Numbered from the stretch's first letter, positions 1 to 11,885 are shown. The stretch is DNA of 64,000 bases from Vreelandella sulfidaeris (GCA_007182875.1 AP019514.1:3100001-3164000); one strand, 5' to 3'. Made by a program: numbers and translations. The notes: generated by a model not told the origin, from the letters alone.

Positions 1-318
1 CCCCAGAGCCTAGGTCGTAGCTTTCGTGTTCGCCGGGCAAATCGGTGCCCCGCGGGCTGGTGTCCGGGCAAACAATCGCCATCCCCAACTCAGCAGCCAA
101 GCGGTGCGCGCCGGCTTTTGCATGAAGTTTTCGTCGTTACAGGTCAACCCAGAGAGCCACCATAGCAGTGGAACACGTTCATTCTCTGCTTGAGGCGGCA
201 GATAAACGGCAAATACCATGTCGCAATCCAGCGCCCGGGAGTAATGGCGGTAGCGTTTATGCCAACCACCAAAACTACGATTGGCGGACACTAGTTCTAG
301 CGTTTCACTCATGCTCAT
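1..318 (-). CDS. fghA: S-formylglutathione hydrolase, partial (runs off left edge), one frameshift
   Basis: Only the N-terminal part is inside the window. FghA hydrolyses S-formylglutathione to formate and glutathione, the second step of glutathione-dependent formaldehyde detoxification in the cytosol. Visible are the esterase-family N-terminal stretch ([20 protein letters not shown], then LTCNDENFM). The reading frame breaks after ENFMQK near 115-118, where one base of an A run seems missing. The repaired frame continues with a [11 protein letters not shown]-like stretch and CPDTSPRG, as expected for the family. The ATG at 318 is preceded by AAAGGA at suitable spacing. It lies downstream of frmA on the same strand, separated by a repeat-containing spacer, so the two are probably cotranscribed. 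Confidence 0.85.
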
Positions 319-404
319 GGGCAGGTTCCTTTAAATGCAGCAAACGCGGCAGGTCCACCCTACCGCGTTTTAGCGTTTTAGACTTGCTAGCTATACGTCT
401 CAAT

Positions 405-461
405 CATGCAGGGTCTGTCATGCAGAACCCCGTCATGTAAAGCCAGACATGTAGAGCCAGT
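405..461. repeat. degenerate 14-15 bp tandem repeat, four copies
   Basis: Four consecutive units each begin CATGYA: starts at 405, 419, 434 and 448 (14, 15, 14 and 14 bp). They share a CATG(C/T)A...CC(A/C)G core. They fill most of the spacer between frmA and fghA. No protein-coding role is apparent. Similar short-period repeats occur in other intergenic regions of this window. Confidence 0.55.
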
Positions 462-471
462 TATACAGCGC

Positions 472-1592
<1,121 letters not shown>

Positions 1593-1625
1593 CTATTCAT
1601 GGCTTCGCAATTAACAACGGAGACG

Positions 1626-2607
1626 CTATTCGTCAGTGGCTAACGGGGCAAACTCAATCGGCAGCCATTGATAACCTTCTTCATTTTCTACGATATGACC
1701 GATACCGGGGAATGGCATGTGGGCGCCGGCTACCCAGTGCTTATCGTCAACAGCGCTTTCAAGCACATCTTCCCGTGTACGCACAGCCTGCTCAGGGTCG
1801 GAATCAAACTCGATAGCAACAGTAGGATCAGCAAACTGAACACCATAGCTATGCACTACGTCGCCCCATACCAGCATGGCATCATCATCGCTCGTCAACA
1901 TAAAGCTTGAGTGGCCAACGGTGTGACCGTGGGTATCTTGAGCAACGATACCCGTAAGCACTTCATCGCCTTCGGTGAAAGGCTTGAAACGGCCTGATTC
2001 CTGATAAGGTGCTACTGCTTTTTGAGCCATGTCAAAGAAGGCCCGGTCGGCTTCAGGAAGCGCTGCTGCACGCTCTTCATCCAGCCAAAAGTCGGCATCG
2101 GCTTGGCTGGCACGTAACTCAGCGTTTGGGTAAACCGCTTCGCCACTCTCATTGGTTATACCGCAGACATGATCAGGGTGCAGATGGGTCATTAACACCG
2201 TATCAACATCCTCAGGCGAGTAACCAGAAGCGCGCAGGTTGCTCTCGACCTGGCCCAACGAAGGGCCAAAGCAGGCAGCAGAGCCAGCATCGACCAATAC
2301 TAGGTTTTCCCCGTATGGATCAAAAGGCGTTCACGGCAGTCTGCATACCACTTTCCGCATCAATAAATAGCGCGTCTAGATGGCGAAGGATTTCATCTTG
2401 CTCCATCCCCTTTAATAGTGACGTGTCGATAGCCGTGTGTCCGTCATGCAGAGCGGTCACTTCGTACTCCCCAACCATCGTGCGAAACCAGCCTGGCGCT
2501 TGTTCTTGCTGCTGGGCGGGTAGCTCTGCCTGAGCAGTGGCTGCCCAGCCAGTAGCCAGAACTATTGCGAGTGCACCGCTCGACAACGGGGATAAGGATT
2601 TAGGCAT
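1626..2607 (-). CDS. secreted MBL-fold hydrolase, methyl parathion hydrolase-like, two frameshifts
   Basis: Metallo-beta-lactamase-fold hydrolase of about 327 residues with an N-terminal signal peptide (hydrophobic core about residues 8-25, cleavage likely after AQA). Metal-binding motif THLHPDHVCG is present, with later histidines in HGHTVGH and GAHMPFPGIGH. The overall order resembles methyl parathion hydrolase and related lactonase-type enzymes: GWFRTMVGEYEVTALHDG near the N-terminus, FGPSLG before the metal motif, and FPGIGHI near the end. The natural substrate cannot be read from sequence. Two missing bases, one in a T run near 2330 and one in an A run near 2310, split the frame; restoring both gives AFLIHTGKNLVLVDAG. 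A LysR regulator is transcribed divergently. Confidence 0.8.
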
Positions 2608-2737
2608 AAGCTATACACTCCATTGATACGCTAACGATGCTAGCAGTGTAGGTCAGCTAGGCGCCGTTGATAAAGCGGGATACACTCATAAGATTATTGT
2701 CACTCAGCAACAATTGCTATCGAGCCAAGGAGCCATC

Positions 2738-3636
2738 ATGCAGCACTGGAGCCGTATCGAAGCGTTTGTCGAAGTGGTGCGTTTAGGCACGTTCTCTGCC
2801 GCAGCCCGCCATTTAAAAGTGTCTACCTCGCATATCAGCCGATTGGTCAGCCAGCTCGAAAACCAGTTAGGCGTACAGTTACTGTACCGCACCACGCGCC
2901 AGATCCGCCTGACCGATGCAGGCGCTACCTACGTAGAACACTGCCGTCATCTGTTTGATGGGCTTCGCGATGCTGAGCAAGCCCTTAGCGAACTTCTCAG
3001 GCCAAGCCCAATGGGCTGCTTAAACTTACCTCGGCCACCACCTTCGGCGAGCGCTTTATCGCTCCACTGGTTAATGACTTTCAATGTTTACATCCGCAAT
3101 TGGACGTTCACATGCACTTTACCAATCGACCAGTGGAGCTGATTGAAGAGGGTTACGATATTGCCATTCGGATGGGGATATTAAAGGATTCCAGCTTGAT
3201 CGCCCGGCGCCTGTGCGACCGGCGTGAGTATGTCGTCGGTTCCCAGAGTTACTTTCGCCAAGCTCCTCGACCACACACATTGTCAGAACTTAGCCAGCAC
3301 CGCTGCCTAATTGGCTCACGGCCTAATTGGCTATTTGAAGTGAACGGCCAACGACGGGAAGTGCGTGTAGAAGGATGCTGGACCAGCAATTCCGGTCCGG
3401 CACTGTTAGATGCAGCGCGTAAGGGGCTGGGGCTTGCGCAGCTGCCGGATTACTACGTAGCACCTTACTTGACCAGCGGTGAGTTGGTGGCGGTGCTTGA
3501 ACCTTTTCAGCACCACGATACCGCCGTTTGGGCGGTCTATCCGCGACATCGCCACTTATCACCTAAAATCCGCCAATTAGTCGACTATTTAGTCACCAAT
3601 ATTGATAGCCTGCTGCCTAATAGCGCGCCGACTTAG
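2738..3636 (+). CDS. LysR-type transcriptional regulator, one frameshift
   Basis: About 299 residues in the usual LysR layout: N-terminal winged helix-turn-helix (residues 1-62, [20 protein letters not shown] then [19 protein letters not shown]), then a ligand-binding domain. The frame breaks near 3000, where one G seems missing. The repaired frame reads [20 protein letters not shown] and joins the downstream part that begins [19 protein letters not shown]. The ATG at 2738 is chosen because the family begins a few residues before the HTH. It is divergent from the MBL-fold hydrolase gene, 130 bp apart, so it probably controls that gene; the inducer is unknown. Its stop overlaps the sdaA stop by 4 bp (convergent). 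Confidence 0.88.
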
Positions 3637-5007
3637 CACTCGATAGCATTGACGGCAAGCCCGCCCTTGGATGTCTCTTTGTACTTGTCCTGCATATCGC
3701 GGCCCGTATCGCGCATGGTCCGGATCACCTTATCCAGTGAGATAAAGTGCTCACCATCGCCATGCATCGCCATACGCGCAGCATTAATGGCTTTGACGGA
3801 CGCAATCGCATTGCGCTCAATACAGGGAACCTGAACAAGGCCACCCACGGGGTCGCAGGTCAAACCAAGGTTATGTTCCAAGCCGATCTCAGCGGCGTTT
3901 TCCACTGCCCTGGTGTGCCACCCAATACCTCGGCAAGCCCGGCAGCAGCCATTGCGCAGGCGGAGCCCACTTCGCCTTGGCAACCGACTTCAGCACCTGA
4001 AATAGATGCGTTCTTTTACATAAGATGCCTACCGCCCCGGCAGTTAGTAAAAAATCCACCACATCGGCTTCACTGGCATCGGGTTCAAACTTCAAATAGT
4101 ACGCCAATACGGCAGGCACAATGCCTGCAGCACCGTTGGTAGGCGCAGTGACCATGCGACGCCCGGCGGCGTTCTCTTCGTTCACAGCCAATGCGAACAC
4201 ATTGACCCAATCCATCACAGTGAAACTCGACACAATCAGGCGCTGATTTTTCGGTGGGTGAAGCAACTGCTGATGCAGCAACTGCGCGCGCCGCCGTACA
4301 TTAAGCCCACCGGGCAAATGACCTGTCGCACGCAATCCATTTTCAATGCTGTCGCTCATCGCGTGCCAAATAGTCAGCAGCTCTTTGCGAATGGCCTCTT
4401 CACTACGCCAGGCTTTCTCATTTTCAAGCATTAACTGGCTGATGCGTAGTTGATGCTGTTGGCATAAGGCGAGCAACTCAGCAGCCGTATTGAAGGGGTA
4501 ACGCAAAGAGGTGCTGTCTTCACCTACCTCGCCTTGATCCGCTTTCGCTTGGTCGACATAGAAACCGCCGCCAAGGGAATAAAACGTATTGGTGGCTACC
4601 AGTTCGTTATTGCAATAGGCACTCAGCACCATGGCATTTGGATGAAATGGCAGGCTCGTCTCATCCCACTCCACATCGCTGCAGACATCAAAAGCAATCT
4701 GCTGGCCATTCGCCAGCAACAACGGCTGGCCATCATTGAGTTGGTTTAGCCGCAAGGCAATAGTGTCTGGATCGATACTTTCGGGCGCTTCACCCATCAG
4801 CCCCATAATTACCGCCTGATCTGTGCCATGACCAACGCCTGTCGCGGCGAGTGAGCCATGTAGCCTTACCACCAACCGAGTGATGGCTTGATCACCAAGC
4901 GCCACAGCAAAATCACGCGCCGCACGCATCGGTCCCACCGTATGAGAACTGGAGGGGCCGATACCGATGCGGAAAAGATCAAACACACTAATAGCCATAC
5001 CCATCAA
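3633..5007 (-). CDS. sdaA: L-serine dehydratase, iron-sulfur type, frameshifted
   Basis: Fe-S L-serine ammonia-lyase of about 458 residues that deaminates L-serine to pyruvate and ammonia. The N-terminus has the [20 protein letters not shown] signature with the SSSHT motif. The C-terminal domain has [15 protein letters not shown] (recovered after repair) and [18 protein letters not shown], which carry the cluster-ligating cysteines. Two missing bases near 4012 (A run) and 3900 (G run) split the gene. The stop codon overlaps that of the convergent LysR gene. Confidence 0.92.
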
Positions 5008-5199
5008 GCCTCACGACATTGTTATTGACTGCCAATTGAATACTTTGCAGCGCCGACGACCAAACGTCGAGTGATTAACCGCAATATCGACGTGCGAACA
5101 TATAAGTGTGACGATATAATGAACATTCAACCATGCATGTTTTCCTATGACCCTGTCATTGCTTAGTAGCAACGCTGCGAACCCACAAAGGATGTTGGT

Positions 5200-5880
5200 A
5201 TGTCTGCCCCCCTGCTTGGCCAATAGCATTTAAAACCATCTTAGTACGTGCGGTGCTATATGTACTGTTTATCGGTGCGATTGCCCAAGGTGCCTATTTA
5301 GAAGCCATCTACCTCCCCCTCAGTACGGTTTTCTGAGCTGGGTTTTACCGAACTGACCCAAACACTGGTGCTGGCCATCTGTTGTGCCATGCTGATCTAT
5401 ATTCGCCAGGTACTTAAGGTATGGCCCACCGTTACCCTTCTATTACTGGCGTTTGTGGCCGCCTCACTGGTTCGTGAACAAGATTATTTTTTAGATAGCT
5501 ATGTAGCTGACAACACTTGGAAGGTACTTGTTGCGTTAATTATTCTCCCAACACTCTTTTGGGTGGTTAAACGACGCCAATGCTTTCTGGACGAATTCGC
5601 TTATTACAGCAATACCTTTGCCTTTGGCTTGTTTACTGCTGGCGTGCTGACCACGTACATATTCTCGCGCCTGTACGGGCGGCAAGAGTTTTGGCAAGCA
5701 GTTCTCGAAGATAACTTTGTGCGTCACTTCAAAGACGTTGCCGAAGAAGTCGTTGAACTACTCGGCTATAGTTTGATTTTAATTGCCACTCTTGAACTAC
5801 TGCTGCTGGCCCGGCGTATCTACTTAACCCGCCAAACCTCCCCCTTAACATCTTTGTTGACCTATCCTGCAGTCAACTGA
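5200..5880 (+). CDS. unrecognised integral membrane protein, frameshifted
   Basis: I do not recognise this family. Repair of one missing C in the 5207-5212 run and one further indel near 5330 gives a protein of about 225 residues. It starts MSAPPAWPIAFKTILVRAV and continues into the long open part that begins LVLAICCAMLIYIRQV. Hydrophobic segments suggest five membrane spans: VRAVLYVLFIGAIAQGAY, TLVLAICCAMLIYI, VTLLLLAFVAASL, WKVLVALIILPTLFWVV and FGLFTAGVLTTYIF, with a further one near the C-terminus (SLILIATLELLLLA). An acidic stretch FVRHFKDVAEEVVELLG precedes the last span. It is divergent from sdaA and followed by a hairpin terminator. Confidence 0.6.
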
Positions 5881-5895
5881 GTAGCTGCTATCGAT

Positions 5896-5933
5896 AAACA
5901 CCGCCTGTGTTATTCCAAGGCGGTGTTTCATTT
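5896..5933 (+). terminator. Rho-independent terminator
   Basis: Perfect 11-bp inverted repeat (AAACACCGCCT at 5896-5906 and its complement at 5918-5928) with an 11-nt loop, followed by CATTTTG. It sits directly after the stop of the membrane protein gene. Confidence 0.8.
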
Positions 5934-6068
5934 TGAATCTGGTTATGCAAAAGCCATTTGCGAGCTGCTGCGCTTCAACGTAGTGTCGCCGCTTACACCT
6001 CAAAGACATATTTTTTACTAAAAAACTCTTCCTTGACGATATAAATATTATGAATAAACGTAAATATA

Positions 6069-7618
6069 ATGAAAAAACCCTACAACGCGGTTTTTTCACC
6101 CGTTTTTGGATAGCGTGGAGTGGCTAGGTAATCTACTTCCTCACCCGGTGACTCTGTTCGCCATACTCTGCGTGTTAGTTGTTGTCGCCAGTGGAATTGC
6201 CGCGGCATTGGGGGTCTCCGTAGCCGATCCCCGCCCTGCTAACGAAGGCGAGTGGATTGCCGTAAATTCACTGCTCAATGCAGAAGGACTGCGTCGCTTG
6301 ATCACCGAGATGGTGACGAACTTTACCAGTTTCGCCCCTCTCGGCACCGTACTAGTGGCCATGTTAGGGGTAGGGGTTGCCGAGCATTCGGGTCTGCTTT
6401 CCGCAAGCATGCGCGCGCTGGTACTTGATCGTTCACCCCGCATCGTCACTTATGCGGTAGTGTTTGCAGGCATTATGTCGAACATGGCGGCCGAGTTAGG
6501 CTATGTCGTGCTTATTCCCTTGGCAGCGATGATCTTCCACTCCTTGGGAAGACACCCACTAGCAGGTCTAGCGGCGGCGTTCTGTGGCGTTTCCGGTGGC
6601 TATAGCGCCAACTTGCTCATTGGCACCGTCGATCCGCTGCTTTCAGGGATTACCCAGGAAGCCGCTCGCTTACTCGACCCAACCTACAGTGTCGGTGCAG
6701 AGGCAAACTGGTTCTTTATGTTTGTTAGCACCTTCTTTGTCACCTTGATTGGCGGCTTGGTCACCGAGCGTATCGTAGAGCCCAAGCTGGGTAAATTTGA
6801 TGCCGCCTATGCGGATAGCGATATTGACCAGCAGCATATGGGAGCTCTGTCTGCGACCGAGAAGCGTGCTTTAAAAGGCACCGGCTTAGCAACATTCGCA
6901 TTAGTCGCTCTCGTCGCAGTAATGGTCGTACCCGAAAGCGGCATACTGCGCGACCCGGAAACGGGCATGATTAGCGGCTCTCCATTTTTACGCGGTATCG
7001 TTGTTATTGTGGCAGTCGCATTCACCGTATTGGGATTCGTTTATGGTCGCCTAGCAGGCACCATGAAAAATGACCGCGATGTTGTCGATGCCATGGCGAA
7101 GAGCATGAGTAATCTTGGTTTATACATCGTGCTGGTGTTTTTCGCCGCTCAGTTCGTAGCGCTGTTTAACTGGAGTAATTTTGGCACGGTGACAGCCGTT
7201 GCGGGGGCAAGCCTATTAGAGTCGATTGGGCTAAGCGGTCCCGGCCTTTTGCCCTATTCATCATCATGTGCGCGTTCGTTAATTTGTCGCTAGGCAGCGC
7301 CTCGGCGCAGTGGGCCGTCACAGCGCCGATTTTTGTACCCATGTTGATGCTCATGGGCTACGCCCCGAAGTGATTCAAGCGGCCTATCGTATCGGCGACT
7401 CAGTCACCAACCTCATCACCCCGATGATGAGCTACTTTGGCTTGATTCTGGCCGTGGCGACGCGTTACCGAAAAGATATGGGCATTGGCACCTTGGTTGC
7501 TCTTATGCTGCCCTATACGCTGTTTATGCTGATTGGATGGAGTCTGCTGTTTTTCGTCTGGGTGTTTGTATTTGGCCTGCCCGTTGGTCCCGGCTCCGCC
7601 ACTTATTACACGTTGTAA
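6069..7618 (+). CDS. abgT: AbgT-family transporter (p-aminobenzoyl-glutamate type), frameshifted
   Basis: Polytopic inner-membrane transporter of about 515 residues, AbgT family (p-aminobenzoyl-glutamate uptake in E. coli; some relatives export sulfonamides). Seen: [18 protein letters not shown] at the N-terminus, [38 protein letters not shown], and the C-terminal [19 protein letters not shown]. The first in-frame codon downstream is a TTG at 6106, but an ATG at 6069 gives [19 protein letters not shown] once two homopolymer bases (A run at 6072-6077, T run at 6103-6107) are restored, which fits the family better. A third missing T near 7250 separates the last 110 residues. Confidence 0.87.
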
Positions 7619-7646
7619 GCTTCCGCACTGCATAAAACAGGCATGA

Positions 7647-7679
7647 AAAAGCCCGCCGTTCATAGAACGGCGGGCTTTT
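7647..7679. terminator. bidirectional Rho-independent terminator
   Basis: Perfect 14-bp stem (7647-7660 with 7666-7679), 5-nt loop, A run on the left and T run on the right. It lies between the convergent abgT and rpoD genes, so it can serve both. Confidence 0.9.
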
Positions 7680-7730
7680 GGTCTTGGCGGCTACTGACAC
7701 TACTGTCTATTCACCACTTTCGATCAGCCA

Positions 7731-9574
7731 TCACTCATCTAGAAACGAACGCAGTGGCTCGGAGCGGTGACGCAGCTTACGCAGCGCTTTGGCTTCAATC
7801 TGACGGATTCGCTCGCGGGTTACGTCAAACTGCTTGCCCACCTCTTCCAGCGTATGGTCGGTATTCATATCAATACCGAAACGCATGCGTAGCACCTTGG
7901 CTTCGCGAGCGGTTAAACCACCTAACACATTGCGCGTCGCTTCAATCAGGCCTTCACCGGTGGCCATATCGATGGGTAACAGCATGGTGCCGTCTTCGAT
8001 AAAGTCACCCAAGTGAGAGTCATCATCGTCACCAATCGGCGTCTCCATGGAGATCGGCTCTTTGGCAATTTTGAGCACCTTGCGCACTTTATCTTCAGGC
8101 ATTTCAAGCGTTCGCCGAGCTCTTCCGGCGTCGGCTCACGACCCATTTCCTGCAACATCTGGCGCGATACGCGATTGAGTTTGTTGATGGTCTCAATCAT
8201 ATGCACTGGTATACGAATGGTGCGTGCTTGATCGGCAATTGAGCGGGTGATCGCCTGACGAATCCACCAAGTAGCATAAGTCGAAAACTTATAGCCACGG
8301 CGGTATTCGAACTTGTCGACCGCTTTCATCAAGCCGATGTTGCCTTCTTGGATCAGATCCAAGAACTGCAGGCCGCGGTTGGTGTACTTCTTGGCAATCG
8401 AGATCACCAAGCGCAAGTTGGCCTCAACCATTTCTTTTTTTGGCACGGCGAGCTTTCGCCTCACCAATAGAGAGCTTGCGGTTCACCTCTTTAAGATCGG
8501 CAACAGAGAGTTGCACCATATCTTCTTCAAAGGCGATTTTGCGCTGCGCCCGAGCGATGTCAGCACGAAGCGGCTCAAGGCGGTCGGCATACTTGCTCTG
8601 CGCTGCCTGGAATTCATCCAGCCATGTTTTGCTCGACTCATTACCAGGAAACGACTTGATAAACGTCTTACGCGGCACCTTAGCTTTTTTCACGCACAGC
8701 TGCATGACCGCTTTCTCTTGGGCACGCACTTGCTCAACACTAATACGCACCTGACCGACCAAGCGCTCAAAGTGCTTAGGCACCAGCTTGATGGGCGAGA
8801 AAAGCACTGCCAAGCGGGCCTGCTCGGCTTTCAGCTCGGGGCTGCCACGACCATGCTTGGCAAATGCCGCTTCGACCAAGGCGTTCTGCTCGCGAATCTG
8901 CTCGAAACGCGCACGCGCCTCTTCCGGATCCGGGCCGCCTTCGCTAGCCGTAGAATCCTCGTCCTCATCGTCGCCGTCGCTCTCAATATCGTCGTCAATG
9001 TCGGCTTCAGGCTCTGGCTCGGGCACCTCTGCCTCGGCCACGCCGGGGAATCCCCCTCGTCTGGATCGATGAAACCAGAGAAAAGATCCGAAAGACGTCC
9101 CGGCGCTTCTTCATCCTGAGTGGCATCGTAAGCGTCTAGGATAGACGCGACGGCACCAAGCAAATAGGCCAGAGGACATCACTTCACGGGTACCCTCTTC
9201 AATCCGCTTGGCGATCTCAATCTCGCCTTCGCGGGTCAGAAGTTCAACCGTGCCCATTTCACGCATGTACATGCGTACGGGATCAGTGGTGCGGCCTACA
9301 TCGCTTTCCACGGCGGCGAGAGCCGCAACGGCCTCTTCCGCAGCGGACTCGTCCGCGGAGTGATCCGACATCATCAATGTGTCTTCATCAGGGGCTTCTT
9401 CAGCGACACTAATACCCATGTCGTTGATCATGCCAATGATGTCTTCCACTGATCCGGGTCGGCGATATCCTCGGGTAGATGGTCGTTGACCTCGGCATAG
9501 GTCAGGTAGCCCTGTTCCTTGCCTCGAGCGATCAACTCCTTCAGACGTGACTGCTGCTGCGCATTTCCAGCCAT
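7731..9574 (-). CDS. rpoD: RNA polymerase primary sigma factor (sigma-70), multiple frameshifts
   Basis: Housekeeping sigma factor of about 615 residues, split over five pieces by small indels. Region 1.1 is at the N-terminus ([20 protein letters not shown]). Region 1.2 is [20 protein letters not shown]. An acidic non-conserved region is rich in D/E. Region 2 has [14 protein letters not shown] and [15 protein letters not shown]. Region 3 has [15 protein letters not shown]. Region 4 ends in [20 protein letters not shown]. The start [10 protein letters not shown] at 9574 matches the family. It is the last gene of the rpsU-dnaG-rpoD operon; a possible internal promoter lies just upstream. Confidence 0.95.
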
Positions 9575-9639
9575 AGAAACCCTATCTCGACGAAGAAGAA
9601 TGAAACACCTGGAGCGCTGAATCGATTAAACTCAACAAG

Positions 9640-9675
9640 CCGAACAGTATAGCGTAAATAGCAGGAAATTTTCCA
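9640..9675 (-). promoter_or_regulatory. possible rpoD promoter
   Basis: On the minus strand a TATACT box follows TGGAAA by about 18 bp, upstream of the rpoD start. The -35 element is weak. The 226-bp dnaG-rpoD spacer (9575-9800) is long enough to hold an internal promoter, as known for this operon in other gammaproteobacteria. Nothing else was recognised there. Confidence 0.35.
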
Positions 9676-9800
9676 GCGTGACGTATTTGCGCGGTCATTC
9701 AGGTGTGTTAGGTTGTTCGGTTAGGCCAGCGCTAGGTGGCTGACCCTATATCTGGTGCTGAAACGCTAGGAATTCAACCCCCATCGTCTTAAACACCGCC

Positions 9801-11664
9801 TTATTGGCGCTTTGCAAGCTCCATTACCAAACTTGCCAGGCGCTTGCGCTGCTCCTTATCCAACTTTTGCCCAGCGCGCTCCTGCGCTAGCAACGCCTCG
9901 TACTCCTCTTGCGGAGAGCGCTGGCGTTGAACGTACTGTAGATGCTCAACCAAACCGTTCAGCTCGGCCTCCCGATCTGCTTTTGGAATCAACAATTCAC
10001 GCTTGGCAAACGACGCCAATGCCGCCCCCTGCTGACTGCCTTGGAAATGAGCTGGTACTACCTGCGGGCTGCGGTAGCGCCCGCTTTAAGCAGTGCAATC
10101 AACTCTTGGCAAAGGGCCGCATCATCATCGTCTGGCAGCCAGTCCAAATGATCAGGTAGTACGGACACCAAGTTGGGCTCATGTAGCAGTAGTTGCACAA
10201 TACGCCCAACAGGATGGAGTGCTTGACTGCGTGAGCGCGACGACTGAGTCGACCCAGTTTGAGCAGCGACAGGCACAGGAGATGGCGTCGAATCGGCCTC
10301 TAACTGTTCGGGCTGCCCTTGCGCAAGATTCTTCAAAGCATGACGCTGAGCCGCTTGGGCACGCTTTTCAAGCAACAACTTCAACTGCTCTTGCGCCAAA
10401 CCACTTCGCTGCGCCAAGGACTCCAACAGTAGTGATTTGAGCATGCCCTCGGGCACTTTGTTCAATGCCTCAAGCACCTGACTGGCAAATCGTTCTCGTC
10501 CTTCCACCGTATTTAAATCGCGCCCTAGGGCCGCTTGTTCGAACAAAAACTCCGACAACGGCATGGCACAAGTCACACGATCTTGAAACGCCTGGGTACC
10601 TTCGCGTCGCACCAGGGTATCCGGGTCATCACCTTCGGGCAGGAATAAGAAGCGCGCTTCACGACCATCAATCATTTGTGGCAATGCTGTCTCCAGCGCT
10701 CGGCTAGCCGCCTGCCTTCCCGCACGGTCACCGTCGAAACAAAACACCACACGACTCACCAACCGAAACAGGCGAGTCAAATGGTCTTCCGTCGTGGCGG
10801 TTCCCAGCGTTGCAACGGCGTTATAGATGCCGTATTGCGCCAGTGCCACGACATCCATATAGCCTTCGACCATGACAAGCTGCTCTAGCTTGTTTGATAT
10901 TTGGCGCGCCTCATACAAGCCATAAAGCTCGCGGCCCTTATGGAACACGGGCGTTTCTGGCGAGTTAAGGTATTTGGGCTGATCATCGCCCATAACCCGA
11001 CCGCCGAAAGCAATCGTGCGTCCCCGCAAATCCCGAATCGGAAACATCACCCGATCCCGAAAGCGATCATAGGTACGCCCAGTATCTTCGCGGTGAATCA
11101 GCAGGCCGTATTCTACCTGAACCGGCTCACCAATACCGCGCTCGCTGAGGTGCTGTTTTAGCGCCTCCCAACCTGCCGGGGCATAGCCAATACCGTAAGT
11201 CTTGATAACGTCTTCTGAGAGCCCGCGAGCCGATAAATAACGCTGGGCGGGCTGGCCCTCCTGCATTTTTAATCGCTCGCGATAAAAACTCGCCGCAAGC
11301 TCGAGCAGGTTAACGCCCTCTTTACGCTTTTTTCTCACGCTGCTGAGCACGTGGGTCCTCAGCACCTTCGCGGGGCACTTCAATTCCCAATCGTCCAGCT
11401 AACTGTTCTACCGCTTCAGGAAAGGGAGTTTGTCATACTCCATTAAGAAGCGTAGTGCATTCCATTAGCTCCGCAGCCAAAGCAATGATAAAACTGCTTA
11501 TCAGCACTGACGGTGAACGACGGGGTTTTCTCTTGATGAAAGGGACATAGCCCGGAGTAGTTACGGCCGGCTTTTTTAAGCTGCACGCGCTCACCGACCA
11601 CCTCGACCACATCAACGCGGCCTAACAGGTCGTCAATAAAACGCTGTGGAATTTGACCCGCCAT
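9801..11664 (-). CDS. dnaG: DNA primase, frameshifted
   Basis: Synthesises RNA primers at the replication fork. The N-terminal CHC2 zinc-binding domain ([11 protein letters not shown], then HCFGCGANG) is followed by the catalytic TOPRIM core ([45 protein letters not shown]). A C-terminal helicase-binding domain ends [12 protein letters not shown]. About 622 residues after repair. Breaks lie near 11440 (after GANGMH) and near 10060, in both cases with clear continuation in another frame. It is the middle gene of rpsU-dnaG-rpoD. Confidence 0.95.
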
Positions 11665-11713
11665 GACCTACAAGCATCCTCGCGCAAAGCGCTTATTCGC
11701 TGACATTTGAGGT

Positions 11714-11758
11714 GCTGTTTAAGGTCATCAGACTCATTGCCAGATCACCTTAAACAGC
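11714..11758. repeat. 12-bp perfect inverted repeat in the rpsU-dnaG spacer
   Basis: GCTGTTTAAGGT at 11714-11725 is complementary to 11747-11758, with a 21-nt loop. It lies about 50 bp upstream of the dnaG start. It could be an RNA hairpin between rpsU and dnaG or a protein-binding dyad. The right arm overlaps the first unit of the adjacent tandem repeat. Confidence 0.55.
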
Positions 11759-11798
11759 GATAGACGTAAACAGCGATAGCCTTAAACAACAAGAAACA
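11751..11798. repeat. 16-bp tandem repeat, about three copies
   Basis: Units start at 11751, 11767 and 11783. The first two share TAAACAGCGATAG exactly and the third is diverged (TAAACAACAAGAA). They sit in the 221-bp spacer between rpsU and dnaG. Confidence 0.5.
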
Positions 11799-11802
11799 GC
11801 CT

Positions 11803-11831
11803 AAAAACAAACGGCCACCTAGTGGCGGCCG
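11803..11831 (-). terminator. possible rpsU attenuator/terminator hairpin
   Basis: On the minus strand CGGCC and GGCCG arms (11831-11812, with an inner GCCAC/GTGGC alternative stem) are followed by TTTGTTTTT. It sits 55 bp downstream of the rpsU stop. A terminator partly uncoupling rpsU from dnaG-rpoD is known for this operon in other bacteria; the assignment here rests on the fold and T tract alone. Confidence 0.45.
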
Positions 11832-11885
11832 CTTGGCATCCCTCTTGAGACGACCAGCTAACTGCTCCGGCCCCTCGGGTACGGA

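Noticed and set aside
9571-10440. Plus-strand open frames across rpoD and dnaG
   Set aside because: They are antisense shadows of confidently identified genes and show no protein-like features.
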